Source of the DNA: Contendibacter sp031732755
GTDB taxonomy: Bacteria > Pseudomonadota > Gammaproteobacteria > Competibacterales > Competibacteraceae
Direction: 5' to 3'
Assembly: GCA_031732755.1 (NCBI GenBank)
Contig: JAVMKI010000065.1
Coordinates: 18,086-82,085 of the forward strand
Length of the DNA: 64,000 bases
The notes beneath the pieces are model-generated. The model was given only the letters and a program-made list of their open reading frames with translations, searched no databases and was not told the origin of the DNA. The position numbers and the translations under genes were made by a program. Each line of letters opens with the position of its first letter. The first letter of the stretch is position 1. Shown here piece by piece: positions 17,430 to 25,578 of this stretch.

Positions 17430-17705
17430 ATGCCGCAACTGGATCTCGCCAAGCTGAAAACCCTGCTGGGCTGTTCCCTGAGCTATCAGGGGTTACCCTG
17501 TCGGGTCATTGAACTCCTGACCGAGGAGAACCCGCCCGCCTTGGTGTTGCGCGCCAGCGACAACAGCAAGGTCATTCAACCCAATCAGTACGGTGACGCC
17601 ATTGGCTGGGCGCCGCAGACCTTCACGGTCGCGCTGCTCGATGGCCAAGGTGATCGCTTCAATCCCGACTTACCGGAACTGGCCGAGTTCGATCTGCTGG
17701 TTTGA
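17430..17705 (+). CDS. Small conserved-looking protein of unknown function
   Basis: A 91-residue protein starting MPQLDLAKLKTLLGC with no transmembrane segment. It is plausible as a gene because its codon use resembles its neighbours and it fills the gap between two minus-strand genes. I do not recognise a domain. It is divergent from the phosphatase gene, with about 96 bp between starts, and its 3' end overlaps the 3' end of kdsB by 36 bp in convergent orientation. The longer open frame from 17004 runs antisense through the phosphatase gene and is not believed. Confidence 0.55.
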   Translation: MPQLDLAKLKTLLGCSLSYQGLPCRVIELLTEENPPALVLRASDNSKVIQPNQYGDAIGWAPQTFTVALLDGQGDRFNPDLPELAEFDLLV

Positions 17706-18503
17706 ACGGTTCCATGCCGCCTCCGCCCGTGCCAGATCGGCCTCGGTGTCCACGCCAGGCAGGGGCGCTTCGGCAGCCTCGACGACGTGAATGCGGATGC
17801 CGTGCCACAGCGCGCGCAACTGTTCCAGCGATTCGGCCTGTTCGGCGGGCGCCGGGGTCAAGTGGGGATAGCGGCGCAACACCGTCACCCGATAGGCGTA
17901 TAGGCCAATATGGCGGAGCCAGGTCGTCGCCGCCGGTAGTTCGGCCGATGCCGTCCCGCTCCCCTGAAACGCTTCCCGATGCCAGGGAAGCGGCGCGCGG
18001 CTGAAATAAAGCGCATAGCCTTGGGCATCGCGCACTACCTTGACCGCGTTCGGGTCGAAGACTTCCGTCGGAGCGTGGATGCGGGTACAGGCGGTGGCGA
18101 TGCCGGCGTCGGGATGCGTCGCCAGGCCCAGCGCCACCTGCCGGATCAGGGCCGGCGGCATGCCCGGCTCATCGCCCTGAACATTGACCACGATGGCGTC
18201 CTCCGGCCAGCCGAGCCGGGTTACCACTTCCGCCAGCCGGTCGGTGCCGGACGGGTGCTCGGGCGCGGTCATGCACACCGTCGCGCCAAATCCTTCGGCG
18301 ACCTTACGAATACGCGCGTCGTCGGTGGCGATCACCACCTCCAGCGCCCCGCTGGCTTGCGCCCGCCGGTAGACGTGCTCCAGCAACGGCCGACCGGCCA
18401 GCAGTCGCAGCGGTTTGCCCGGCAACCGGGTCGAAGCGTAGCGGGCCGGAATCGCTATCCGAAACTGGAGTTCGGTTTCACCCACTCGCGCCGACCTCGT
18501 CAT
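17670..18503 (-). CDS. kdsB: 3-deoxy-manno-octulosonate cytidylyltransferase (CMP-Kdo synthetase)
   Basis: Activates Kdo with CTP for transfer to lipid A, in the cytoplasm. The sequence RIAIPARYASTRLPGKPL near the N-terminus is the nucleotide-binding signature, and VNVQGDEP (about 98-105) is the second conserved motif. The ATG at 18503 overlaps ycaR by 26 bp. An alternative GTG at 18485, with GAGG 9 nt upstream and an 8-bp overlap, would remove six residues and fits the family N-terminus slightly better. It is the last gene of the exbB-exbD-lpxK-ycaR-kdsB block. Confidence 0.93.
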   Translation of the reverse strand: MTRSARVGETELQFRIAIPARYASTRLPGKPLRLLAGRPLLEHVYRRAQASGALEVVIATDDARIRKVAEGFGATVCMTAPEHPSGTDRLAEVVTRLGWPEDAIVVNVQGDEPGMPPALIRQVALGLATHPDAGIATACTRIHAPTEVFDPNAVKVVRDAQGYALYFSRAPLPWHREAFQGSGTASAELPAATTWLRHIGLYAYRVTVLRRYPHLTPAPAEQAESLEQLRALWHGIRIHVVEAAEAPLPGVDTEADLARAEAAWNRSNQQIELGQFR

Positions 18504-18666
18504 CGCTCAACCGGCGTGCTTCGGTCTCCAGCATCACCGGAATACCCTCGCGGATCGGGTAGGCCAGCCGGCTTTCCTGGCAGATCAGCTCCTGCCGCGC
18601 CTTGTCGTAAATCAGCGGGGCCTTGCTGACCGGGCAGACCAGAATGTCCAACAATTTCTTGTCCAT
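18478..18666 (-). CDS. ycaR: Trm112/YcaR family small protein
   Basis: A 62-residue protein with the family core: LLDILVCPV near the N-terminus, QELIC in the middle and AYPIREGIPVML near the end. It is the usual companion of kdsB and lpxK. Its cellular role is unclear; archaeal and eukaryotic Trm112 proteins activate methyltransferases. The second Cys of the CPxC pair is Ser here, which also occurs in relatives, so it probably does not bind zinc as a full knuckle. The start is supported by GAGGTGAAGG a few bases upstream. The lpxK frame continues across the whole gene in another frame. Confidence 0.88.
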   Translation of the reverse strand: MDKKLLDILVCPVSKAPLIYDKARQELICQESRLAYPIREGIPVMLETEARRLSDDEVGASG

Positions 18667-19735
18667 CGTCCTTCACCTCGTTAACGATAGGCGGCGCGGG
18701 CGGGATGCGCCGGGTTCGCCGACTGGCGCGCGCATGGTCGCGCCGAATGCCCTTGGCCATGGCCACCGACGCCAGCCGTTTGAGCAGGTCTTCCTCGAAG
18801 GCCGGTTCCAGCCGCGCGTTGACTGGGACGTACCAGCAACCTTCCGGCGCGAAGAACTGGCATTTTACCGCATCCTTCTCGGTCATCAGCACCGGCAGAT
18901 CCTGGGGGAAATGCAGATCTTCCGGGCGGAAGGCGTGATGGTCGGGAAAGGGGTGTTCCAAGATACGCAGCCGGGCATGGCGCAGTTGATCGAAAAATCG
19001 TCCAGGATCGCCGATGCCAGCCACCGCATGCACCGTGCTTTGGCTAAATCCAGCCAGCGAGACGCTGATGCTGGGATCGATCAGATTGACCGCCCGGTCG
19101 CCGCGCAGGCACATCAGATATTCACCGCCCCGCGCCGCGCCGTTGCCAACCACGAAGTCCACGCTGCACAGGCGGGAGGGCGGTTCCCGCAGCGGCCCGG
19201 CGGGCAGGCAGGCACCGTTGCCCAACCGGCGGAAGCCGTCCACCACGGCGATTTCGAGATCGCGGCGCAGGCGGTAATGTTGCAAACCATCGTCGCTCAG
19301 GATCACGTTGCATCCATGGGTATCGAACAAGGCCCGCGCCGCCGCCACCCGGTCCGGTCCCACCACGATGGGACAACGGCAGCGCCGCGCCAGCAGCACC
19401 GGCTCGTCGCCGACCTCGCGCGGATTGCTGTTGGCCACGACATGGCGCGGCCATTGCGTCGACTGGCCGCCATACCCGCGACTGATCACGCCCGGCTGAT
19501 AACCGGCATCCCGCAGCAATTCCACCAGTCGCGCGACCAGCGGGGTCTTACCGGTGCCGCCGACGGTGATGTTGCCGACCACGATCAGTGGGATGGAAAC
19601 CGCTTCGCTGCGCCGCAAGCCATGCAAGTACAACAGTCGCCGCACTCGCGCCGCCAACCCGAACAGCAAGCTCAGTGGCCATAGCAGCACGGCGATCCCG
19701 TTCAGCGAATAACCGTAACGATCCAGAAAAGTCAT
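18500..19735 (-). CDS. lpxK: Tetraacyldisaccharide 4'-kinase, with an unusual C-terminal read-on
   Basis: Phosphorylates the 4' position of the lipid A disaccharide at the inner membrane. Near the N-terminus it has a membrane helix (about 12-30), then the Walker A-like GNITVGGTGKTP (about 54-65) and SRGYGG. The open frame is 411 residues; LpxK is normally about 330. The family-like part ends near residue 340 (about 18715), and the remaining 70 residues run through ycaR in another frame and look non-native. Either a stop has been lost or a small indel near 18680-18720 shifts the frame, because both other frames hold a stop just before ycaR (CGTTAACGAGGTGA). It starts 4 bp inside exbD. Confidence 0.88.
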   Translation of the reverse strand: MTFLDRYGYSLNGIAVLLWPLSLLFGLAARVRRLLYLHGLRRSEAVSIPLIVVGNITVGGTGKTPLVARLVELLRDAGYQPGVISRGYGGQSTQWPRHVVANSNPREVGDEPVLLARRCRCPIVVGPDRVAAARALFDTHGCNVILSDDGLQHYRLRRDLEIAVVDGFRRLGNGACLPAGPLREPPSRLCSVDFVVGNGAARGGEYLMCLRGDRAVNLIDPSISVSLAGFSQSTVHAVAGIGDPGRFFDQLRHARLRILEHPFPDHHAFRPEDLHFPQDLPVLMTEKDAVKCQFFAPEGCWYVPVNARLEPAFEEDLLKRLASVAMAKGIRRDHARASRRTRRIPPAPPIVNEVKDDGQEIVGHSGLPGQQGPADLRQGAAGADLPGKPAGLPDPRGYSGDAGDRSTPVER

Positions 19736-20202
19736 GGTTCAGGGTCCGGCGAGGGTAAAGCAGCGCGGGGAGTCGACGACGCGGGCGCGGCGGCTGGCGC
19801 GTTCACCGTGGCGATGGCCAGTTGCTGGAGGCCAAGTTGGCCGGCGATATCCAGCACGGTCACCACGGCCTGATGGGGCGTCTGGCCATCGGCGCGGACG
19901 ATCACTGGCAATTCCCGGCCTTGGGCGGCGGCCTGCAAGAGCGCCTTCAGAGTGACGGCATCCTGATGGTCCAGCCATTGCCCGTTGACGGCATAGCGGC
20001 CACTGGCGTCGATATCCACTTCCAGTTGGGCCAGATGGCTCGGTAACGACGGACCCGATGACGCGGGCAGTCGGATTTCCAGTTTCGATTCGTGCCGCAG
20101 GCTGGTGGCGATCATGAAGAAGATCAGCAACACCAGCACCACGTCAATCATCGGCACCAGGTTGAGTTCCGGTTCCTCACGGCGGCGGGGGCGAAAGTTC
20201 AT
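19732..20202 (-). CDS. exbD: ExbD/TolR family proton-channel protein
   Basis: A 156-residue inner-membrane protein with one N-terminal helix containing the family motif NLVPMIDVVLVLLIFFMI, in which the Asp is the residue needed for proton-driven energy transfer. The remainder is a periplasmic domain, followed by a short Ala/Pro-rich tail. With ExbB it forms a motor that energises outer-membrane processes through TonB-like partners; no TonB or receptor gene is nearby. This ExbB-ExbD-LpxK order recurs in pseudomonads. It overlaps exbB and lpxK by 4 bp at each end, indicating translational coupling. Confidence 0.92.
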   Translation of the reverse strand: MNFRPRRREEPELNLVPMIDVVLVLLIFFMIATSLRHESKLEIRLPASSGPSLPSHLAQLEVDIDASGRYAVNGQWLDHQDAVTLKALLQAAAQGRELPVIVRADGQTPHQAVVTVLDIAGQLGLQQLAIATVNAPAAAPASSTPRAALPSPDPEP

Positions 20203-20828
20203 GAAGAGGTTTCCTGTCCGCTGGGTTCGGCATCCAGCAAGTCCACCAGTTGCAGGGTCTCCTGTTCCATGCGCGTCACCAGTTCGTCCACCCGGCCCTG
20301 AAAATAACGATAGAACAACAGGCTGGGAATGGCGACGGTCAAGCCGGCGGCGGTGGTCACCAGCGCCTCGGCGATACCCACCGACAGCAGGCTGAAATTG
20401 CTGTTGCCCTGGGTCGAAACGATCTGAAAGATCTTGATCATGCCCATCACCGTGCCGAGCAGACCCAGCAGCGGACTGATGGCGGCGATGGTGCCCAGGG
20501 TATTGAGGAAGCGTTCCAGTTGGTGCGCCACATGGCGACCGGTGTCCTCGACCCGCTCCCGCAGAATCTCCCGGCCACGACTGCGGCTGGCCAATCCCGC
20601 CGCGACGATGCGGCCCAACGGCGAACGCGGCAATGGCAAGGCCGCCACCTCCCGCGCGTCGACCGCGCCGCGTTCCAGCCAGCGGTCCAGGGTCGCCAGC
20701 AGTTGGGTGGGCAACACCCGCGCCCGTCGCAGCGCCAGCAAGCGCTCGATGATGATGGTCGCCGCCACCAGCGAACAGACCAAGATTGGCGCCATCAGCC
20801 AGCCGCCGGCCTGGATCAGTTCAAACAC
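20199..20828 (-). CDS. exbB: MotA/TolQ/ExbB family proton-channel protein
   Basis: A 209-residue protein with three predicted transmembrane helices (about 8-30, 110-135 and 150-178), the TolQ/ExbB topology. The conserved segment LNTLGTIAAISPLLGLLGTVMGMI precedes the second helix core. It forms the channel of a proton-driven motor with ExbD. It is the first gene of the exbB-exbD-lpxK-ycaR-kdsB operon; the promoter probably lies in 20829-20900 but no clear match was found. Confidence 0.92.
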   Translation of the reverse strand: MFELIQAGGWLMAPILVCSLVAATIIIERLLALRRARVLPTQLLATLDRWLERGAVDAREVAALPLPRSPLGRIVAAGLASRSRGREILRERVEDTGRHVAHQLERFLNTLGTIAAISPLLGLLGTVMGMIKIFQIVSTQGNSNFSLLSVGIAEALVTTAAGLTVAIPSLLFYRYFQGRVDELVTRMEQETLQLVDLLDAEPSGQETSS

Positions 20829-20931
20829 CCGATGATCTCCACATGATGCAAACCCTTCTGGATTTCAAACCATCGAAGGGTGTTCATCATACTGGATTTG
20901 CCCGGTGGGCCGCAGCATGACCCGTCCCACG

Positions 20932-20955
20932 AGGAGCGTGCGCTCCTGAGTTTTT
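20932..20955 (+). terminator. Possible hairpin terminator between exbB and the P-type ATPase gene
   Basis: AGGAGCG (20932-20938) pairs with CGCTCCT (20941-20947), effectively a 6-bp stem with a 4-nt loop, followed by GAGTTTTT. The T-run follows on the plus strand, while both flanking genes are on the minus strand, so its role is uncertain. It overlaps the ATPase stop codon. Confidence 0.3.
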
Positions 20956-23674
20956 ACGCAGGAGGTTCAGTTTGTCCGTTTCGGACTTGCCGCCAGACCG
21001 CTTTTTCCAATTCCACCAGCAGCAAGATCACCATCCCGGCCAGCGTCACGATGCCCCAATCCGCCAGGCGGATCGGTTCGGTGCCCATGAGGTGTTGCAA
21101 TAGCGGGAAATAGGTGAACGCCAGTTGCAACAGTAGCATCAACCCCATGCTGATCAGCACCGGGCGACTGCCCAGCAGACCGGCGCGCGACAAGACCGAA
21201 CCATGGATATAGCGGCTGTTGAACAGATAGAAAATCTCGCCGAGCACCAGCGCATTGACTGCCAGAGTGCGGGCCTCGGCCGTGGGCCGACCGTTGGCGG
21301 CCTCCCACAGAAACAACCCCAGCGGCGTGATCACCAACAGCGCCGACACCGCGCTGATTCGCCACAACATGATGCCTGACAGCAGCGGTTCGGCGGGATC
21401 GCGTGGGGGCCGTCGCATCACGTCGATTTCGGCCGGCTCGAACGCCAGCGCCAGCGCCAGGGTGACCGCCGTCACCATGTTGACCCACAGGATCTGTACT
21501 GGCGTGATCGGCAGCGGCACTCCCAATAGAATGGCGGTCACGATCACCAGCGCCTGAGCGCCGTTGGTCGGCAGGAGAAACAGCAGGGCTTTCCGCAGGT
21601 TGTCGTAAACGGTGCGGCCTTCCTCCACCGCGTGCGCGATGGAGGCGAAATTATCGTCGGCGAGCACCATGGCGGCGGCTTCCTTGGCGGCCTCGGTGCC
21701 GTTGACGCCCATCGCCACGCCGATGTCGGCGCGCTTGAGCGCCGGGGCGTCGTTGACGCCATCGCCGGTCATCGCCACCACCTGATGATTGGCTTGCAAG
21801 GCCGCGACCAATCGCAACTTATGTTCGGGGCTGGCGCGAGCATACACATCGATGTCCATGACCACGGCTTGCAACGCGGCGTCATCCAGTACCTCCAGCT
21901 CCGGACCCGTCAGCGCCTTTTCCCCATCGCCGATCCTAATCCGGGCCGCGATGGCGCGCGCGGTAACGCCATGATCGCCGGTGATCATTTTCACCCGGAT
22001 GCCAGCCTGCTGGGTTTGCCTCACCGCCTGGATCGCTTCCTCGCGCGGTGGATCGCTGATGCCCAGCAGGCCCAGCAGGGTCAGACCCTCCTCAAGATCC
22101 ACGAAGGTTAGTTCGCCGCGCGTCTCGGCGGTGGCGCGGAACGCGACCGCCAGCATCCGTTGGCCCAGCAGCGCCAGTTCCTCGATCCGGTCCCGCCAGT
22201 AGTCCGGGCGCAGGGGTTGCGGCCCGGTGTCGCCCAGCTCGCGGGCGCACATCGCCAGCACCCGCTCCGGCGCTCCCTTGACGTACAGGAACCCGTGGCC
22301 GTGATGGTCATGGTGCAGGGTAGCCATGAACCGGTGTTCGGATTCGAAGGGGATGCTATCCACTCGGTGGAAGCGCTCCCGTTCGGCGGCCAAATCGAGG
22401 TTGGCCTTATGAGCCAGGGTGAGCAGCGCCCCCTCGGTCGGGTCGCCTTCCATCCGCCACTCGCCGTCCTGCTCGCGCAGCACCGCCTCGTTGCACAGAT
22501 GCGCGGCGCGGGCGATGGCGCGCAAGACCGGCGCCTCCTCGGGCAGGATCGGGGCATCGCCCAGACGGAAACCGCCGGTTGGGGCATATCCAACCCCGCT
22601 GACGTCGAAAGTCCGGTCGGCGGTGACCACCCGCTGCACGGTCATTTCGTTGCGGGTCAGGGTGCCGGTCTTGTCGGAGCAGATGACGGTGACCGCGCCC
22701 AAGGTTTCCACCGCCGGCAGACGGCGGACGATGGCGTTGCGCCCAGCCATGCGCTGGACGCCGATGGCCAGGATGATGGTTAGAATCGCCGGCAGGCCCT
22801 CGGGGATCGCCGCCACCGCCAGCGCCACCGCCGCCATGAACATGTCGTCCCTGGGCAGGCCGCGCCAGAACACACCGAGCGCGAAGGTTGCCACCGCCGC
22901 CAACACGATGGCGGCGCTTAGCCAGCGCCCGAATTGCGCCATCTGTCGCAGCAGGGGGGTCATGATCGTTTCCACTTGTTCCAGCAAGGCGCTGATGCGG
23001 CCGATCTCGGTGTGTTCGCCGGTCGCCACCACCACACCGATTCCTTGGCCATAACCGACCAACGTGCCGGAGTAGGCCATGTTGGCGCGGTCGCCGATGA
23101 CCGCCTCGACCGCGATCGGGGTCACGGCTTTTTCGACCGCTTCCGCCTCGCCGGTCAGTACCGCTTCCTGAATCCGCAGGTTCTTCACCGTGATCAGCCG
23201 CAGGTCGGCGGGTACCTTATCGCCCGATTGCAACAGCACCCAGTCGCCGGGAACCAACGCCTCGGCGGCGATTTCCCGGCGCTGCCCGTCGCGCAATGCC
23301 AGCGCGCGCGGCGACAGCATTTTGCGAATGGCGGCCAGCGCCGATTCCGCCTTGCCTTCCTGCACGAAACCGACGATGGCGTTGATGAGGGTGACACCCA
23401 GAATGACCCCAGTATCCACCGCATGGCCCAATGCGGCGGTGATGATGGCCGAGGCCAGCAGCACGTAGATCAGCACGTTGTGAAATTGGAGCAGGAAGCG
23501 GACGACCGGGCCGCGCTGTCGGGGCGGACGCAGCCGGTTGGGGCCATGAACCGCCAGCCGTCGGATTGCCTCGGTCTCACCCAGGCCGCCCGGCGCGGTC
23601 TCCAGTTCCCGCAAGACCTGCTCGGAAGGCAGCGCGTGCCAAAGCGGTGATTGGGAAGAGGACGAGGCGTTCAT
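20954..23674 (-). CDS. P-type cation-transporting ATPase (type II, Ca2+/Na+-pump-like)
   Basis: A 906-residue ATP-driven cation pump of the inner membrane. Order of landmarks: cation-ATPase N-terminal domain (about 5-75), actuator domain with LTGEAEAVEK, membrane motif PEGLPA typical of P2A pumps, the phosphorylation site DKTGTLT with Asp334, MITGDHG, and the hinge TGDGVNDAP, then a C-terminal block of about six helices. The PEGLPA motif points to calcium or monovalent cation transport rather than heavy metals (CPx motif absent); the exact ion is unknown. The start at 23674 is chosen because GAGGAG lies 8 nt upstream. It is preceded by the phasin terminator, so it is probably transcribed alone. 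Confidence 0.9.
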   Translation of the reverse strand: MNASSSSQSPLWHALPSEQVLRELETAPGGLGETEAIRRLAVHGPNRLRPPRQRGPVVRFLLQFHNVLIYVLLASAIITAALGHAVDTGVILGVTLINAIVGFVQEGKAESALAAIRKMLSPRALALRDGQRREIAAEALVPGDWVLLQSGDKVPADLRLITVKNLRIQEAVLTGEAEAVEKAVTPIAVEAVIGDRANMAYSGTLVGYGQGIGVVVATGEHTEIGRISALLEQVETIMTPLLRQMAQFGRWLSAAIVLAAVATFALGVFWRGLPRDDMFMAAVALAVAAIPEGLPAILTIILAIGVQRMAGRNAIVRRLPAVETLGAVTVICSDKTGTLTRNEMTVQRVVTADRTFDVSGVGYAPTGGFRLGDAPILPEEAPVLRAIARAAHLCNEAVLREQDGEWRMEGDPTEGALLTLAHKANLDLAAERERFHRVDSIPFESEHRFMATLHHDHHGHGFLYVKGAPERVLAMCARELGDTGPQPLRPDYWRDRIEELALLGQRMLAVAFRATAETRGELTFVDLEEGLTLLGLLGISDPPREEAIQAVRQTQQAGIRVKMITGDHGVTARAIAARIRIGDGEKALTGPELEVLDDAALQAVVMDIDVYARASPEHKLRLVAALQANHQVVAMTGDGVNDAPALKRADIGVAMGVNGTEAAKEAAAMVLADDNFASIAHAVEEGRTVYDNLRKALLFLLPTNGAQALVIVTAILLGVPLPITPVQILWVNMVTAVTLALALAFEPAEIDVMRRPPRDPAEPLLSGIMLWRISAVSALLVITPLGLFLWEAANGRPTAEARTLAVNALVLGEIFYLFNSRYIHGSVLSRAGLLGSRPVLISMGLMLLLQLAFTYFPLLQHLMGTEPIRLADWGIVTLAGMVILLLVELEKAVWRQVRNGQTEPPA

Positions 23675-23720
23675 GGGCATGGCTCCTCGGTGGAAGGATT
23701 CGCAAATGATAACAAAGCAG

Positions 23721-23756
23721 CGAGGCCCCACGGCGCGTTGCCGCCGCGGGGCCTCG
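23721..23756 (-). terminator. Strong hairpin terminator downstream of the phasin gene
   Basis: A 9-bp GC-rich stem, CGAGGCCCC (23721-23729) with GGGGCCTCG (23748-23756), is extended by an inner CGGCG/CGCCG stem across one mismatch. On the minus strand it is followed by CTGCTTTGTT. It lies 25 bp beyond the phasin stop. Confidence 0.7.
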
Positions 23757-23780
23757 TTCGGGTGGGTTGACAGCGAGCGC

Positions 23781-24170
23781 TTATTTTTTCAGCGCCATGA
23801 TGTTCTGGTTCAGCGCCTCAACCCGCTTGGCCAGTTCCTGAATGTCTTCCTGCGTCGGCACGCCCAGCCGGCCCAGCACCTGGGCGACCCGCTCCTGGAA
23901 CAGTTCTTCCAGCCGATCGAACTGCTGATTGGCCTTGCCACGGAATTCGACGACCTTGCCCTTGGCCTCTTCGAAGCGGGCTTCGGCGGTCGCCTTGGCG
24001 CGCTTCTCGACGGTCTCGCCTTCCTTGACCAGCGATTGGAACAACTTTTCGCCCTCTTCCTGGGTTCTGGCAAAAGCGCCCAGGCCAGCCAGCCAGATGC
24101 GGTTGGCCGATTCGCGGATGTTGGCGGCCAAGGGGGCTTCGATAATGCTCTTCAGCGCAACGTTTGCCAT
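23781..24170 (-). CDS. Phasin-related protein (PhaF/PhaI-like)
   Basis: A 129-residue, Ala/Glu/Lys-rich, mostly helical protein with the phasin-type segment NRIWLAGLGAFARTQEEG (about 23-40) and a long coiled-coil-prone C-terminal half ending in VEALNQNIMALKK. Phasins coat polyhydroxyalkanoate granules and affect their size and segregation. No PHA synthase gene is in the window, so a PHA role is inferred from family only. The start has GAGGAGA 7 nt upstream, and a strong terminator follows, consistent with an abundant monocistronic transcript. Confidence 0.82.
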   Translation of the reverse strand: MANVALKSIIEAPLAANIRESANRIWLAGLGAFARTQEEGEKLFQSLVKEGETVEKRAKATAEARFEEAKGKVVEFRGKANQQFDRLEELFQERVAQVLGRLGVPTQEDIQELAKRVEALNQNIMALKK

Positions 24171-24397
24171 GATGGTTCTCCTCGACTCAAGGTCTTGATC
24201 AAGATGCCGGTTTTTATGTGGACCGGTGGGGTTTCAACCACTATTGAGGCATACTCTAACCACGAAAATTAGAGTGAACACACTACGGTTCGTTTGGTCG
24301 CGATCTCAGCCAGACCGGGCCTGACGGCTTTGTTTAGTTCGCGCGGATGTTGCAATATGAAGAAAATCCTTTCCCGATGATCGAGGAGAAACTGGAG

Positions 24398-25561
24398 ATG
24401 AAGATGCGGGCTGGAACCGGCATTAGCAAGGCGCGCGAGGCGACCGCGGCGGGGCGAGAGGCGGCGACCGCGGCGGTCATGGGGCTGGCGGGCGAAGCGC
24501 CGGCGCTGGTCATCGTCTTCACAACTCCCCGCTACGATCTGCCCGCGTTGCTGGCTGGCATCCGGTCGGTCACGGGCGGCGCGCGCCTGATCGGCGCCAC
24601 CGGTTCCGGCGAGATCGTACAGGGGCAATATCTGGGATTCGGCGCTGGGGTCAGCGTGCTCGCCCTGACGGCCGGACCGTACCGATTCGGTGTGGCGTCG
24701 GCCAGCCACATTCGCGGTAACCTTGACCAGGCAGGCCAGACGATCACCCGCGCCAGCCGGGCCAACGCCGACCCTAGCCCCCATGCCGCCGTGTTGCTGC
24801 TGGCGGATTCGCTGCTTGGAGATCTTCAGCAACTCGTGCAGGGGGTCTATCGCGTCGTCGGTCCGAAGGTGCCTATCTCGGGCGGCGCGGCGGGCGACGA
24901 GCAGCAGTTCGCGCGGACCTTGGTGTTCCACGACGATCAGGTCATCGAGGAGGGCGCGGTGGCCCTGTGGATTGCCAGCCCGTGGCCGCTGCGGGTGGTG
25001 ATGCGCCACGGCTGGGAACCAATCGGCGTCCCGCTGCTGGTTACCCGCGTGGAAGAGACGGAGATCATCGAGTTCGGGGGGCGTCCCGCCGCCGTGGTCT
25101 ATGAGGAGCAACTCGGGCTGGCGCCGGGACAACTGCGCGCCGACCAGTTCTGGGGTGTTTCCGTGCATCATCCGTTTGGCTTGCTCCAGCACGATGGGTC
25201 GACCGTGATTCGAGTAGCCCGCGCGAAGTCGGAGCGGGGCGCGCTTCGCATTCAGGGTTGCGTGCCGCCCCAGGGCAGCGCCGTGCAGGTCATGAGCAGT
25301 TCCGTTGATATGTTGCTCAACGCCGCTGGTAATGCCGTGAGCGTTGCGATTGCCGACCGGCCGGAGGCTAGCGTCCTGCTGGCTTTCAGTTGCGCGGCCC
25401 GCGCCCTCATCTTTGGGGGGCGGGTGGCGGAAGAATCGTCTCGGCTGCAGGCGGTGGCCGGCGACATACCCACTTTTGGCTTCTACTGCTGTGGCGAGTT
25501 CGCGCGCACGGCGGGCGTGTTGGGAACACACAACGCCACGCTGACCGCCATGGCCCTGTAG
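24398..25561 (+). CDS. FIST domain sensory protein (FIST_N + FIST_C)
   Basis: About 387 residues. The first half has the FIST_N pattern (VIVFTTPRYD, then GGARLIGATGSGEI); the second half is FIST_C, ending in CAARALIFGGR and FYCCGEFA. FIST proteins are predicted small-ligand (perhaps amino acid) sensors that are usually encoded beside c-di-GMP, kinase or chemotaxis genes. Here the next gene, 17 bp downstream, is a GGDEF-EAL protein, so the two probably form a sensor-output pair. The start at 24398 is chosen for GAGGAG 9 nt upstream; ATGs at 24347 and 24377 in the same frame are alternatives. Confidence 0.85.
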   Translation: MKMRAGTGISKAREATAAGREAATAAVMGLAGEAPALVIVFTTPRYDLPALLAGIRSVTGGARLIGATGSGEIVQGQYLGFGAGVSVLALTAGPYRFGVASASHIRGNLDQAGQTITRASRANADPSPHAAVLLLADSLLGDLQQLVQGVYRVVGPKVPISGGAAGDEQQFARTLVFHDDQVIEEGAVALWIASPWPLRVVMRHGWEPIGVPLLVTRVEETEIIEFGGRPAAVVYEEQLGLAPGQLRADQFWGVSVHHPFGLLQHDGSTVIRVARAKSERGALRIQGCVPPQGSAVQVMSSSVDMLLNAAGNAVSVAIADRPEASVLLAFSCAARALIFGGRVAEESSRLQAVAGDIPTFGFYCCGEFARTAGVLGTHNATLTAMAL

Positions 25562-25578
25562 CGAGTTCGCGCGCAACC

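Noticed and set aside
18478..18666. Loss of one Cys of the CPxC pair in YcaR as an anomaly
   Set aside because: CPVS/CPVT forms are common in YcaR relatives, so this is ordinary variation.
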